DNA of 64,000 nucleotides from Micromonospora sp. WMMA1947 (GCF_027497355.1 NZ_CP114909.1:806001-870000); one strand, 5' to 3'; shown: positions 50,149-59,267, numbered from the stretch's first letter. Translations and numbers: made by a program. Notes: generated from the sequence alone by a model not told the origin.

Positions 50149-50252
50149 GCCTGCCAGTGTCGAATGAGGCGACCGGACCTGGTCCGGTGTGATCGGGTCG
50201 TCGTCGGGCCGGGAACCTAGCGTCGAAGGCGTCACCAAGGAGGGAACAACGG

Positions 50253-51113
50253 GTGCTGGATCGGCTCAACGCCGCGCTGGACCACCTCGAACAGCGGCTC
50301 GACCAGCCGCTCGACGTGGCCGCGCTGGCCCGGGTAGCGGGCGTGTCGGAACACCACTTCGGCCGGCTGTTCTCGGCGCTGGCCGGGCTGCCGCTGTCGG
50401 AGTACGTGCGCCGTCGCCGGATGACGCTGGCGGGCGCCGACGTGCTCGCCGGCCGGGAGTCGCTGCTCGACGTGGCGGTCCGCTGGGGGTACGGCTCGAA
50501 CGAGGCGTTCGCCCGCGCGTTCCGGGCCGTGCACGGTGTCGGGCCGACGCAGGCCCGGCAGGCCGGTGTGGTGCTGCGGTCCCAGCCCCGGATGTCCTTC
50601 CGGCTCGTCGTCGAAGGGAACACCAGCATGGACTACCGGATCGTGACCAAGGACGCCTTCCGGCTCGCCGGGTTGACGGCGCGGGTGCCGCTCGTGCACG
50701 AGGGGATGAACCCGCACATCGTGGCGTTCGTCAGGGGCATCGACCCGGCCACCGTACGCCGCATCGAGGCACTGTCCGACCAGGAGCCGCACGGCATCGT
50801 CAACGTCAGCGCCGAGCTGACCGGTTCCCGCGACGAGGGCACCGAGCTGGACTACTGGTACGCGGCGGTCACCGGCGCGGACGTGCCGGACGACCTGCGC
50901 AGCCTGCCGGTCGAGGCCGGTGACTGGGCGGTGTTCTCCAGTTCCGGCGCGTTCCCGGTGGCGGTGCAGCACCTGTGGCGGGCCGTGTTCACGTCCTGGT
51001 TCCCGTCCAACCCGTACGAGACCCGGCCGGGGCCGGAGATCTCGCGGGTGCGGGTCGCCGCGGACGGCGGCACCGCCGACGCGGAGCTGTGGATCCCGGT
51101 GCGCCGGGTCTAG
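50253..51113 (+). CDS. AraC-family regulator with GyrI-like ligand domain
   Basis: 286 residues. Two AraC HTHs at the N-terminus (DVAALARVAGVSEHHFGRLF; DVAVRWGYGSNEAFARAFRA), then a GyrI-like (SbmC) domain from about 130 (DYRIVTKDAFRLAGLTARVP and AGDWAVFSSSGAFP) for small-molecule binding. AAGGAGG sits 8 nt before GTG 50253. Likely activates a drug or metabolite response; target unknown. Its stop overlaps the convergent stop at 51110-51113. Confidence 0.9.
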   Translation: MLDRLNAALDHLEQRLDQPLDVAALARVAGVSEHHFGRLFSALAGLPLSEYVRRRRMTLAGADVLAGRESLLDVAVRWGYGSNEAFARAFRAVHGVGPTQARQAGVVLRSQPRMSFRLVVEGNTSMDYRIVTKDAFRLAGLTARVPLVHEGMNPHIVAFVRGIDPATVRRIEALSDQEPHGIVNVSAELTGSRDEGTELDYWYAAVTGADVPDDLRSLPVEAGDWAVFSSSGAFPVAVQHLWRAVFTSWFPSNPYETRPGPEISRVRVAADGGTADAELWIPVRRV

Positions 51114-52327
51114 GGTCGCGCCGCCGCTCGCGCCACCGCCGCGGCTCGCGCCAGCGCGGCCGGCACGTCGTGCACGTGGTACGGATGTTCGCCCGGCTCG
51201 ATCGCGGCGAGGAACATCGCGTACACGGCGGCCAGCCGCAGCGGCGCGACCGGTCGCAGCAGGTCGACCGCCCGGCGCGGGTCGCTGCCCGGCACGTCGA
51301 CGCGCCAGCGCCGGGCCCACGCGTCGACGAGCCGGTCGGCGGCGTCCGCGGCCTCGGTGAGACGCAGGATGTCGAAGGCGGGGTGGCCGACGAACGAGTC
51401 CGCCCAGTCGATCACCGTCCGGTGCCCGTCGTCGCCGCGGACGTTACCGGGGTGCAGGTCGCCGTGCACGAGCGTGTCCGGCAGGCCGCAGTCGCCGACC
51501 TGCCGCAACCGCCGGTCGAGCCCGTCGAGCAGATCCGCGGCGGCCGACACGTCGTACCCGGCGAGCCGCTCGTGGATCCAGCCCGCCAGCCGCGCCCCGC
51601 GCAGGTCGGGCACCCCGGCCGCGACCAGCTCACCGACCACCCCGCACGCCCGCCACTGCACTGAATGATGCTCGGCCGCGACGGCGGCCCGCTCGCCTTC
51701 CCCGGCCCCGTACCGGTCCGCGCCCGGCACGTCCGCCAGCAGCATCCGCCCCTCGCCGTCGGCGGCGAGCACGACCGGCCCGTTGATCAAGGAGTTCGTG
51801 CCAACAGGGAAGGCCAGGACCGTGGGCTCGTGGCGGGCGAACGGGGGGAGCTGCTTCAGCCACGCCGGGCCCCGGTCGGTGTCCAGGCGCCAGATGGCGG
51901 AGAGGTTCCAGGTGCGCTGCTGCGCCACCGCCGTCACTCGGCGGCCGAGCCGGCGCAGCTCGCCGGTCGCCCAGGCGACGCTGCGGGCCGGGCCGCCGGC
52001 CTCCGCCCACGGCTGGCGCAGCGGATGCGGCGCCAGGTCCACTGTCGCCGGTTCCAGGGGTACGCCAAGTGCGTTCACGGCCGGTTCCAGGGGTACGCCG
52101 GGCGCGTCGACGACCTGCGCCAGGTAGCGGACGTGGCCGCCCGGCGGCGCGGGACGGTCGGCGTCGAGCAGCCGCAGCACGGCGACCTCCAGACCGTGGC
52201 GCTGCCGGACGGCGTCGACGATCGAAGCGACCTCCTGCCACCACGGCTCCGGCACGGCGAACGGCGGCAGCGCGCCGAGCGGGCGGCCGGCGGAGTCGAG
52301 CAGGACCAGCGACACGGTGCGGGACAC
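51110..52327 (-). CDS. APH-family phosphotransferase with N-terminal domain
   Basis: About 405 residues from GTG 52327. The first 130 residues (SLVLLDSAGRPLGALPPFAV, LRLLDADRPAPPGGHVRYLA) form a NUDIX-like or cap domain. The C-terminal kinase part has LVHGDLHPGNVRGDDGH and VIDWADSFVGHPAFDIL, with intact catalytic Asp and metal-binding Asp. A short internal repeat (two copies of GVPLEPA) occurs near 84-99. Fusion of such an N-terminus to APH is uncommon. Substrate unknown. Confidence 0.8.
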   Translation of the reverse strand: MSRTVSLVLLDSAGRPLGALPPFAVPEPWWQEVASIVDAVRQRHGLEVAVLRLLDADRPAPPGGHVRYLAQVVDAPGVPLEPAVNALGVPLEPATVDLAPHPLRQPWAEAGGPARSVAWATGELRRLGRRVTAVAQQRTWNLSAIWRLDTDRGPAWLKQLPPFARHEPTVLAFPVGTNSLINGPVVLAADGEGRMLLADVPGADRYGAGEGERAAVAAEHHSVQWRACGVVGELVAAGVPDLRGARLAGWIHERLAGYDVSAAADLLDGLDRRLRQVGDCGLPDTLVHGDLHPGNVRGDDGHRTVIDWADSFVGHPAFDILRLTEAADAADRLVDAWARRWRVDVPGSDPRRAVDLLRPVAPLRLAAVYAMFLAAIEPGEHPYHVHDVPAALARAAAVARAAARP

Positions 52328-52435
52328 GGCCGGACGGTATCCGGGCACCCCTACGGGAGGCGAGCGGATTGATCGGGGTCCGGTTCGGGACCGCTCCCCG
52401 ATGTCAGGGGCGCGGGTGCCCGGAACGCTGAGGCG

Positions 52436-53008
52436 ATGAGCCTTCTCGATTCCCGCACCCGTCCCGCGTACCAGTGGTTACGTCCGGTCGCCGCGACGTC
52501 GGCGGCGCTGCTGCTCGGCTACGGCCTGCTGCGCGTGCTCGACCGCCTGGACGGGCACAGCGACAAGGGCGCCTGGGCGTGGAACACCGGCCACACCCTG
52601 TTCCTGCTCGGCGTCCTCGGCTTCGCCGCGCTGATCGTCGGGCTGCACGGTCTGCTGCGTACCCGGTCGTCGCGGTTGCGGACGCTCGACGACGTGGCAG
52701 CGCTGGCCGGCCTGGTCGGCGCCGCCGCGTTCGTCTGGGTGATCCTCGGTGACCTGTTCCCGAGCTTCGCCGACGCGGTGCGCACCCCCGGCCTGGTGTT
52801 GTTCGGCGGGCCGCTGCTGTTCGAGGTGGGCCTGCTGGTGCTGCTGTACCGGGCGGCGGCGGCCCGGCTGCTGCCGGTGTGGGCGCCGGTGCTGGTGCTG
52901 GCCGGGTTCCTGGCGATCGCGGTGAACCTCGACCTGCTGCCGGTGGGCGCCGCGCTGGTGCTGGCCGGGCTGCTGCCGCTGCGCGTCACCCCGCGCCCGG
53001 TGGCCTGA
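52436..53008 (+). CDS. Multi-TM membrane protein
   Basis: 190 residues with about six hydrophobic helices (AALLLGYGLLRVL, TLFLLGVLGFAALIVGLHGL, AALAGLVGAAAFVWVILGDL, LVLFGGPLLFEVGLLVLLY, VWAPVLVLAGFLAIAV, LVLAGLLPLRV). No recognisable enzymatic signature; similar proteins appear as unassigned actinomycete membrane proteins. Convergent with the next gene. Confidence 0.65.
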   Translation: MSLLDSRTRPAYQWLRPVAATSAALLLGYGLLRVLDRLDGHSDKGAWAWNTGHTLFLLGVLGFAALIVGLHGLLRTRSSRLRTLDDVAALAGLVGAAAFVWVILGDLFPSFADAVRTPGLVLFGGPLLFEVGLLVLLYRAAAARLLPVWAPVLVLAGFLAIAVNLDLLPVGAALVLAGLLPLRVTPRPVA

Positions 53009-53014
53009 CCGGCG

Positions 53015-54169
53015 TCACCGCCAGACGGTACGGCGGAACCCCTTGTGACCGGCGCACACGTCGCGCTGGCCGCCGGTGCGGCTGACCGAGCCGTCGCGGC
53101 ACTGCACCAGCCAGCCGCGGTCGGACCAGAACCCGGGTACGCACTCGAACCAGTCGCAGACCTTCGCGGCCGGCCTGCGGATCCGCTGCCCGCCGCAGAA
53201 GTCGTACCCGAAGGGGTTCGCCGGGGCGCCGCAGCGGCGCTCGACCGGCGGCTGCGGCGTGCCGCGCGGCGGCGCGGGACGGGCGCGGGACGGCTCGGGA
53301 CTGGTCGTGGGCCGGACCTGGACGGCGGGCGCGACATGCGGCGGCGCGGGGGTGCCGGTGGCCGCCGGGGTCGCGGCGGCGGCGCGCTCGGAGCCGGCCC
53401 GGGTGGGCGGATTGGACTCGACGAGCATCGCCGGCACGATCAGCGCGAGCGCCGCGCCGACAGCCACCGTCCGCCGCCCGCCGGGCACCAGCGCGGTGAT
53501 GCGGGCCTGGGCCGGGGTGAGAACGGCCGGACGTTCGGGCCGCGCCGCGGTGTGCTCCGCGATCAGCTCGTCCAGTTCGGCCACGACCGCGGCGCGCTGC
53601 TCGATCGCGTCGGCGAACGCCAGCGTGAGCGTGAACCGGAAGTCGGCCGCCGCGCCGGTGGGCAGCAGCAACCCGGAGGTACGCCGCCGGTCCAGCACCT
53701 GGATCAGGGTGACCGGCGCGCCGGGGTCGTGGGACAGGCCGGTCATCCGGCCGTACGCCCAGTCGCGCCGGCCGCGTCCGCCGAGCAGCACCAGACGCCG
53801 GTTGGTGAGCACGGCGAGCCCGGCGTCGACCACCTTGACGCCCTCGGGGCGACGGGGGCGCAGCACGGGCGGGTCGGGGTCGACCGTCAGTTCGGGGGCC
53901 GGCAGCACGGCGGTGTGCCGCACCTCCACCAGTTGCGCGGCCGGGAGCGCCCAGAAGACCACCTCGCCGGGGGCCAGCTCCATCGGCAGGCCGACACCCG
54001 CCTGGGCCGAGCCGTGGAAGGACACCGCGAGCGTACGCAGGCGGCGCAGCTCGTCGTCGCGGCGTCGCCACGCCTCGTCGGCCGCACGGAAGACCCGCTG
54101 CCGCCGCTCGTTCTGTCGGTGCGCCCACCGGTACCGCCATGTGGAACCCGTCGAATCAGTCTTCGCCAC
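53015..54169 (-). CDS. Membrane-anchored protein, PH-like inside, Cys-rich domain outside
   Basis: GTG 54169 is chosen because GGAGGA is 6 nt upstream; 384 residues. The cytoplasmic half has a coiled start (RQRVFRAADEAWRRRDDELR) and a PH-like beta region (AGLAVLTNRRLVLLGGRGRR). One helix (TVAVGAALALIVPAMLV, about 235-252) crosses the membrane. A Pro/Ala-rich linker leads to an outside domain with seven cysteines (CGAPANPFGYDFCGG, VCDWFECVPGFW, LVQCRDGSVSRTGGQRDVCA) that resembles DUF3761. It may link cell surface to cytoplasm. Confidence 0.7.
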   Translation of the reverse strand: MAKTDSTGSTWRYRWAHRQNERRQRVFRAADEAWRRRDDELRRLRTLAVSFHGSAQAGVGLPMELAPGEVVFWALPAAQLVEVRHTAVLPAPELTVDPDPPVLRPRRPEGVKVVDAGLAVLTNRRLVLLGGRGRRDWAYGRMTGLSHDPGAPVTLIQVLDRRRTSGLLLPTGAAADFRFTLTLAFADAIEQRAAVVAELDELIAEHTAARPERPAVLTPAQARITALVPGGRRTVAVGAALALIVPAMLVESNPPTRAGSERAAAATPAATGTPAPPHVAPAVQVRPTTSPEPSRARPAPPRGTPQPPVERRCGAPANPFGYDFCGGQRIRRPAAKVCDWFECVPGFWSDRGWLVQCRDGSVSRTGGQRDVCAGHKGFRRTVWR

Positions 54170-54435
54170 GCCGACTCCTCCGCCGCGCGAGCCCACCAAT
54201 CGGGGTGTCATTCATGTCAACGGTGCGGCAGGGGTACCAAGACACGCGAAAGTCGCCAATTAGACCGATCGGCTGATTGACCGACACAATCGGCGGAAAC
54301 TCCCGCGTCGATTCACGTTCCGTGCCACCGGCTCCCGGCGGTCCCGCTTCGTCATGCGGGCGGGTGGCCACGTCGGTAACGTCAGCCGCAACGGTGGGCC
54401 GGACCGCGCCCCCCGGGCGGCGAGGAGGTGCACCG

Positions 54436-55977
54436 GTGGGCGACCCGGCCGTGGTGGTGGGAGTGGACATCGGCACCACCAGTTCCAAGGCCGTCGCGTT
54501 CGACACCACCGGCCGGCAACTGGCCAGCCACTCGATCGGCTACCCCCTGGAGGAGCCGAACCCGGGCTGGGCCGAGCAGGACCCGGACCTGATCTACCAG
54601 GCCGTCCTCGGCGTGATCCGTGCGGTGGTCGACGAGCTGGGCCGGCCGATCGCCGGCCTGTCGTTCAGCACCGCGATGCACAGCCTGATCGGGCTGGACG
54701 CCGACGGCACCCCGCTGACCCCGTCGATCACCTGGGCCGACTCCCGGGCCAGCGCGCAGGCCGAGCGCCTGCGGGCCGCGCCGTCCGGGCTCGCCCTGCA
54801 CCGGCGTACCGGCACCCCGGTGCACCCGATGGCGCCGCTGCCGAAGCTGGTGTGGTTCGCCGAGCAGGAACCGAAACTGCACGAGCGGGTCGCGCACTGG
54901 GTCGGCATCAAGGACCTCGTGCTGCGGCGGCTCGCGGACGCGCTCGTCACCGACCACTCGGTCGCGTCCGCCACCGGCCTGATGGACATCCACCGGCTGG
55001 CCTGGGACGCCGAGGCGCTCCGCGTCGCCGGCATCACCGAGGAGCAGCTCCCCCAGCTCGTACCCACCACCCACGTGCTGCCGGGGCTCACCGCCCAGGC
55101 GGCGCGCGCGACCGGGCTGCCGGCGGACACCCCGCTGGTGGTGGGCGCCGGCGACGGTCCGCTGGCCAACCTGGGCCTCGGCGCGGTGCGCCCCGGCGTG
55201 GTGGCCTGCTCGATCGGCACCAGCGGCGCGATGCGGGTGATGGTGGAACGCCCCGGCGTGGACCCGCTCGGCGGCGTGTTCTGCTACGCGCTCACCGAGG
55301 ACCGCTGGGTGGTCGGCGGCGCCATCAACAACGGCGGGATCGTCCTCCAGTGGGCGAACGACGCGCTCGCCCCCGAACTGGGCGAGCACGCCGAGGAGGA
55401 ACTGCTCGACCTGGCCGCCACGGCGCCGGTCGGCTCCGGCGGGCTGATCATGCTGCCGTACCTGCTGAGCGAGCGGGCGCCGCACTGGAGCGCGCTGCCC
55501 CGCGGCGCGTACGTCGGGCTGACCCACGGACACGGCCGGCCGCACCTCGTCCGGGCCGCGCTGGAGGGCGTCTGCCAGCAGCTCGCCCTGGTCCTCGCCT
55601 CGGTCCGGGCGGCCGGCAACGAGGTACGCGAGGTCCGCGCCAGCGGCGGCTTCGCCCGCAGCGCGCTGTGGCGGCAGATCCTCGCCGACGCGCTCGGCAT
55701 GCCGGTGCGGTTCCCCGCCGGGCACGAGGGTTCCGGCTTCGGCGCGGCGCTGCTCGGCATGCAGGCGCTCGGCATTATCGAATCGATCGAGGTCGCCGCC
55801 GACCTGGTCCGGATCGAGGAGACGGTCCGCCCGGATCCCGCCTCCGCCGCCACGTACGCGGCACTGCTGCCCCTCTTCTCCGAGCTGTACGACGCGCTCG
55901 TACCCACGTTCGCGTCCCTGCGGCGGATGGCGCCGAGCCTGCCGCCGGAACCACCACCCACCGCACCACCCCGCTGA
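54436..55977 (+). CDS. gntK: Gluconokinase, FGGY family
   Basis: 513 residues. FGGY phosphate-1 loop VGVDIGTTSSKAVAFD; gluconate-type GTPVHPMAPLPKLVWFAEQ and HWVGIKDLVLRRL; adenosine motif SGGFARSALWRQILADALGM. It phosphorylates gluconate to 6-phosphogluconate for the pentose phosphate or Entner-Doudoroff routes. GAGGAGG lies about 6 nt before GTG 54436. Followed by the permease at 14 nt. Confidence 0.92.
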   Translation: MGDPAVVVGVDIGTTSSKAVAFDTTGRQLASHSIGYPLEEPNPGWAEQDPDLIYQAVLGVIRAVVDELGRPIAGLSFSTAMHSLIGLDADGTPLTPSITWADSRASAQAERLRAAPSGLALHRRTGTPVHPMAPLPKLVWFAEQEPKLHERVAHWVGIKDLVLRRLADALVTDHSVASATGLMDIHRLAWDAEALRVAGITEEQLPQLVPTTHVLPGLTAQAARATGLPADTPLVVGAGDGPLANLGLGAVRPGVVACSIGTSGAMRVMVERPGVDPLGGVFCYALTEDRWVVGGAINNGGIVLQWANDALAPELGEHAEEELLDLAATAPVGSGGLIMLPYLLSERAPHWSALPRGAYVGLTHGHGRPHLVRAALEGVCQQLALVLASVRAAGNEVREVRASGGFARSALWRQILADALGMPVRFPAGHEGSGFGAALLGMQALGIIESIEVAADLVRIEETVRPDPASAATYAALLPLFSELYDALVPTFASLRRMAPSLPPEPPPTAPPR

Positions 55978-55990
55978 TCGACCGAAGGGC

Positions 55991-57508
55991 GTGATAGCCG
56001 TGGTCACACTGCTCGCCGCACCCGCGGAACCGCTCACGAACGCCGGTGACACCCAGCTCGTCCTCGCGGCCCTGCTGGGCATCGCCGCGGTGGTGCTGCT
56101 CATCGCGTGGGGGAAGGTGCACCCGTTCCTGTCGCTGATCCTCGGCGCCGCGGTGCTCGGCGTGGTCGCCGCCGTACCCGTCGACAAGATCGTCACGTCG
56201 TTCAGCGGCGGGGTCGGCTCCACAGTGGGTGGCGTGGGCCTGCTGATCGCGCTCGGCGCGATGATCGGCGGTCTGCTGGCCGAGTCCGGCGGCGCGGACG
56301 GCATCGTCGAACGGGTGGTCGGCCGGGTCTCCGGCACCGCGCTGCCCTGGGCGATGGCCGGCGTGGCCGCGCTCATCGGCCTGCCGCTGTTCTTCGAGGT
56401 CGGCGTGGTGCTGCTGGTGCCGATCGTGCTGCTCGTCTCGCTGCGGGTGAACGTCCCGCTGATGAAGATCGGCATTCCCGCGCTCGCCGGCCTGTCGGTG
56501 CTGCACGGCCTGGTGCCGCCGCACCCCGGCCCGCTGGTGGCGATCGACGCGCTCGGCGCCAACCTGGGTCAGACGCTGGCGCTGGGCCTGCTGGTCGCGA
56601 TCCCCACGGTGATCATCGCCGGTCCGGTCTTCGGCAACTTCATCGCCCGGTACGTGCCGGCCACCGCACCCGCCGAGCTGCTGCCGACCCGGCGCGACGC
56701 CGACGACCGCAGCCCGACCCGGCCCGGCGACGGCCGGCTCGACGCCGACGGCGACCTGGTCACCGAGGACGACCTGGTCAACCCGGGCACCGGACGGCCC
56801 GGCGGCGCGATCGACGAGCCGGCCGGACGGCGCTCGCGCCGCGCGCCGGCGCTGTGGGCGGCGGTGGTCACGGTGCTGCTGCCGGTGGTGCTGATGCTGC
56901 TGCGGGCGATCGGTGAGCTGACACTCGCCGAGGACACCGCCGGCCGCAAGGCGCTGGACATCGTCGGCACCCCGATCATCGCCCTGCTCGCCGGCGTCAT
57001 CTTCGCCATGATCTTCCTGGGCTACCGGTCCGGCTTCAGCCGTACCCAGGTCTCCGGTTTCCTCGGCGGCTCGCTGCCGCCGATCGCCGGCATCCTGCTG
57101 ATCGTCGCCGCAGGCGGTGGCTTCAAGCAGGTACTCGTTGACGCCGGCGTGGGCGACCTGGTCGCGAACGCCGCCGACGGCGCGAACCTCTCGCCGCTGC
57201 TGCTCGGCTGGCTGGTGGCGGTCGGCATCCGGGTCGCCACCGGCTCGGCCACCGTCGCCACCATCACCGCCGCAGGCATCGTGGCGCCGCTGGCCGGCAC
57301 GCTCGCCGGCCCCGAGGTGGCGTTGCTGGCACTGGCCATCGGCTGCGGGTCGCTGTTCTTCTCCCACGTCAACGACGCCGGCTTCTGGCTGGTGAAGGAG
57401 TACTTCGGGCTGACCGTCGGGCAGACCATCAAGAGCTGGTCGGTGATGGAGACCATCATCTCGGTGGTCGGTTTCCTCGGCGTCCTGCTGCTCGACGTCT
57501 TCATCTAG
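55991..57508 (+). CDS. gntP: Gluconate:H+ symporter, GntP family
   Basis: 505 residues, about 12 membrane helices. GntP signatures: KVHPFLSLILGAAVLGVVA, GLPLFFEVGVVLLVPIVLLV, GLVPPHPGPLVAIDALGANL, ATGSATVATITAAGIVAPLA and FSHVNDAGFWLVKEYFGLTV. An inserted acidic loop of about 60 residues (near 235-295) is longer than in usual 450-residue family members. Uptake of gluconate couples directly to GntK. GTG 55991; GTG 56000 possible. Confidence 0.92.
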   Translation: MIAVVTLLAAPAEPLTNAGDTQLVLAALLGIAAVVLLIAWGKVHPFLSLILGAAVLGVVAAVPVDKIVTSFSGGVGSTVGGVGLLIALGAMIGGLLAESGGADGIVERVVGRVSGTALPWAMAGVAALIGLPLFFEVGVVLLVPIVLLVSLRVNVPLMKIGIPALAGLSVLHGLVPPHPGPLVAIDALGANLGQTLALGLLVAIPTVIIAGPVFGNFIARYVPATAPAELLPTRRDADDRSPTRPGDGRLDADGDLVTEDDLVNPGTGRPGGAIDEPAGRRSRRAPALWAAVVTVLLPVVLMLLRAIGELTLAEDTAGRKALDIVGTPIIALLAGVIFAMIFLGYRSGFSRTQVSGFLGGSLPPIAGILLIVAAGGGFKQVLVDAGVGDLVANAADGANLSPLLLGWLVAVGIRVATGSATVATITAAGIVAPLAGTLAGPEVALLALAIGCGSLFFSHVNDAGFWLVKEYFGLTVGQTIKSWSVMETIISVVGFLGVLLLDVFI

Positions 57509-57512
57509 CGGG

Positions 57513-57797
57513 TCAGGGAGCCTCGACGCCGGAGATGCGGAACTTGTGCACCTCGGCGCCGAGGATCTCCGTCACCTGCTCGGCCTCCGGGCCGGAGCCC
57601 CGGAACGCCAGCAACTGCTCGTCGGACTCCCACCGTTCGTATACGTTGATCCGGCCCGGCTCGACCAGGTCGGCGCTGACCGCGAAGTCCACGCAGCCGG
57701 GCGCGGCGCGGGCCGCGCGGACGGCGGCCTCGCAGGACGCCAGGTAGGCGTCCCGCCGGGCCGGATCGACGTAGAGGGTGCCGGCGACGATGAGCAT
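57513..57797 (-). CDS. ABM-type antibiotic biosynthesis monooxygenase-like protein
   Basis: ATG 57797 is chosen because AGGA is 8 nt upstream; ATG 57806 is an alternative. The 94-residue product is a ferredoxin-fold ABM domain: LIVAGTLYVDPARRDAYLAS, VDFAVSADLVEPGRINVYER, WESDEQLLAFRGSG. Family members are cofactorless monooxygenases or dimeric stress proteins. Stop lies 4 nt from the convergent permease stop. Confidence 0.88.
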   Translation of the reverse strand: MLIVAGTLYVDPARRDAYLASCEAAVRAARAAPGCVDFAVSADLVEPGRINVYERWESDEQLLAFRGSGPEAEQVTEILGAEVHKFRISGVEAP

Positions 57798-57823
57798 GCC
57801 GGCCATCCTGCCACGGACCCCCG

Positions 57824-58582
57824 TCAGGACCGGGTGATCGCGTTGGCGTGGATCGCCTCGTTCAGGTACGCGGCCATCCCGGGCCGCAGCGTCTCGAAGT
57901 ACGCGGTGAACCGCGGGTCCGCCACGTACATGTCCGCCAGGCCGGTGTGGATCTCGTACGAGCAGTCGTACCACCACTTCGTGATGAGCTGCCGGTGCTC
58001 CTCGGCGAGCGCCATCGCCTCCGGCCCGTCAGCGGGCGCGCCCGATTCCATGAGCGCGGCGAACCGCCGCCCCCAGTCCTCGTTCTCCGCCTTGTTGCGC
58101 AGCCAGTCCTCCTTCGAGTAGCGGCCCGCGCGCTCCTGCGACTGCCGGTACGCCTCGGTGTCGCCCCAGCGCTGCTCCGCCTCCTCGGCGTGCTCGTCCG
58201 GGTCGAAGTCACCGAACACCTCGAACCGCTCCTCCGGCGTCAACTGGATCCCCAACGTCCTCGCCTCCATCGCGTGTTCGATCGCCGCGACCATCTCCTG
58301 GAGCTTCCCGATCCGCCCGGACAGCAACTCGTGCTGCCGGCGCAGGTGCGCCACCGGGTCGGCGTCCGGATCGTCCAGGATCTCGGCGATCTCCTCCAGC
58401 GGGAACCCCAGCTCGCGGTAGTACCGGATGAGCTGCAACCGGTCCAGGTCCGCCTCGTCGTAGCGGCGGTAGCCCGTCGGCGTGCGCCCGCTCGGCCGCA
58501 GCAGCCCGATCTCGTCGTAGTGGTGCAGCGTCCGGACCGTCACCCGGGCCGCCCGCGCCACCTGGCCCACCGTGTACGCCAT
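57824..58582 (-). CDS. tipA: TipA-like MerR-family regulator
   Basis: 252 residues, near identical in length to TipAL (253). N-terminal MerR HTH (TVGQVARAARVTVRTLHHYD, GLLRPSGRTPTGYRRYDEAD), a coiled-coil dimer helix (about 80-110), then the TipAS antibiotic-recognition domain (WLRNKAENEDWGRRFAALME, YEIHTGLADMYVADPRFTAY). The only cysteine is Cys207 in WWYDCSYE, at the place of the TipAL Cys that covalently binds thiopeptides. GGGAGG precedes ATG 58582. Should autoregulate and sense thiopeptide-like compounds. Confidence 0.9.
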   Translation of the reverse strand: MAYTVGQVARAARVTVRTLHHYDEIGLLRPSGRTPTGYRRYDEADLDRLQLIRYYRELGFPLEEIAEILDDPDADPVAHLRRQHELLSGRIGKLQEMVAAIEHAMEARTLGIQLTPEERFEVFGDFDPDEHAEEAEQRWGDTEAYRQSQERAGRYSKEDWLRNKAENEDWGRRFAALMESGAPADGPEAMALAEEHRQLITKWWYDCSYEIHTGLADMYVADPRFTAYFETLRPGMAAYLNEAIHANAITRS

Positions 58583-58631
58583 GGTTCCCTCCCTTCCGCG
58601 ACAAAGACTCCCGCCTCCCGCTGCGTGAGGG

Positions 58632-59267
58632 TCAAGCCGGAGATGCGTACTCCGTCAAGTACTCGGCGTCGCCGACGACGAACTCGCCGTACCCGAACCG
58701 GTCGCCGAGCGCGACGAGCCGCTCGTACTGGCTGCGTCGCATCGGCCAGGTGCAGTTCCGAGCGATGCGCAGGCACCAGCGGAGGGCCAGATCTGGCGAA
58801 CAGGACCGGTTGCACCGGAGGAGAGCGTCCCGCAGCGCCCCGCCGGGATCCCGCGCGTCCGGCAGACCGTCCGTCAGCGCCTCGATCTCGCCAGCGACGG
58901 CATCGGCCAGGCTCTGGTCCTGCGCCGATTCCGGCTCCGCACCGCCCGGACCGTGCCGGGAGAGCCAGTCGTCGCACTCCCGGACGATCGTGGCGAACCA
59001 GTCCGGCCCGGACGGCCATGTGCCGTCCGGGCCGAACGAGAAGGTGTGGTCCGATCCGATGTACCACAGCAGTTCGACCTCGGCGGGCCTGAGCCCTGTA
59101 CGCATCAGGAAGGCGTCGCTGCGAAGCGCCCGCACCTCACGCGGGTCCGTCTCCGGGCCGAGGAGCCGGCCCAGGAGGTCCAAGGGCGTGCCCTCATATC
59201 GCCAGTCCTGGTGGAAACGACCGACGAAGCCGGTCAGACCGAAGTCGAAGCTCGAAACGGAGGTCAT
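58632..59267 (-). CDS. CdiI-like immunity protein, orphan
   Basis: 211 residues, soluble. DFGLTGFVGRFHQDWRYEGT resembles the N-terminus of contact-dependent inhibition immunity proteins of the CdiI_3 type (FxGxxFHQDW). The rest is helical, with acidic stretches and a paired-Cys region (LRCNRSCSPDLALRWC, IARNC). Immunity proteins normally sit next to a polymorphic toxin; none is recognisable in the window. It may be a scavenged immunity gene. Assignment rests on one short motif. Confidence 0.55.
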   Translation of the reverse strand: MTSVSSFDFGLTGFVGRFHQDWRYEGTPLDLLGRLLGPETDPREVRALRSDAFLMRTGLRPAEVELLWYIGSDHTFSFGPDGTWPSGPDWFATIVRECDDWLSRHGPGGAEPESAQDQSLADAVAGEIEALTDGLPDARDPGGALRDALLRCNRSCSPDLALRWCLRIARNCTWPMRRSQYERLVALGDRFGYGEFVVGDAEYLTEYASPA

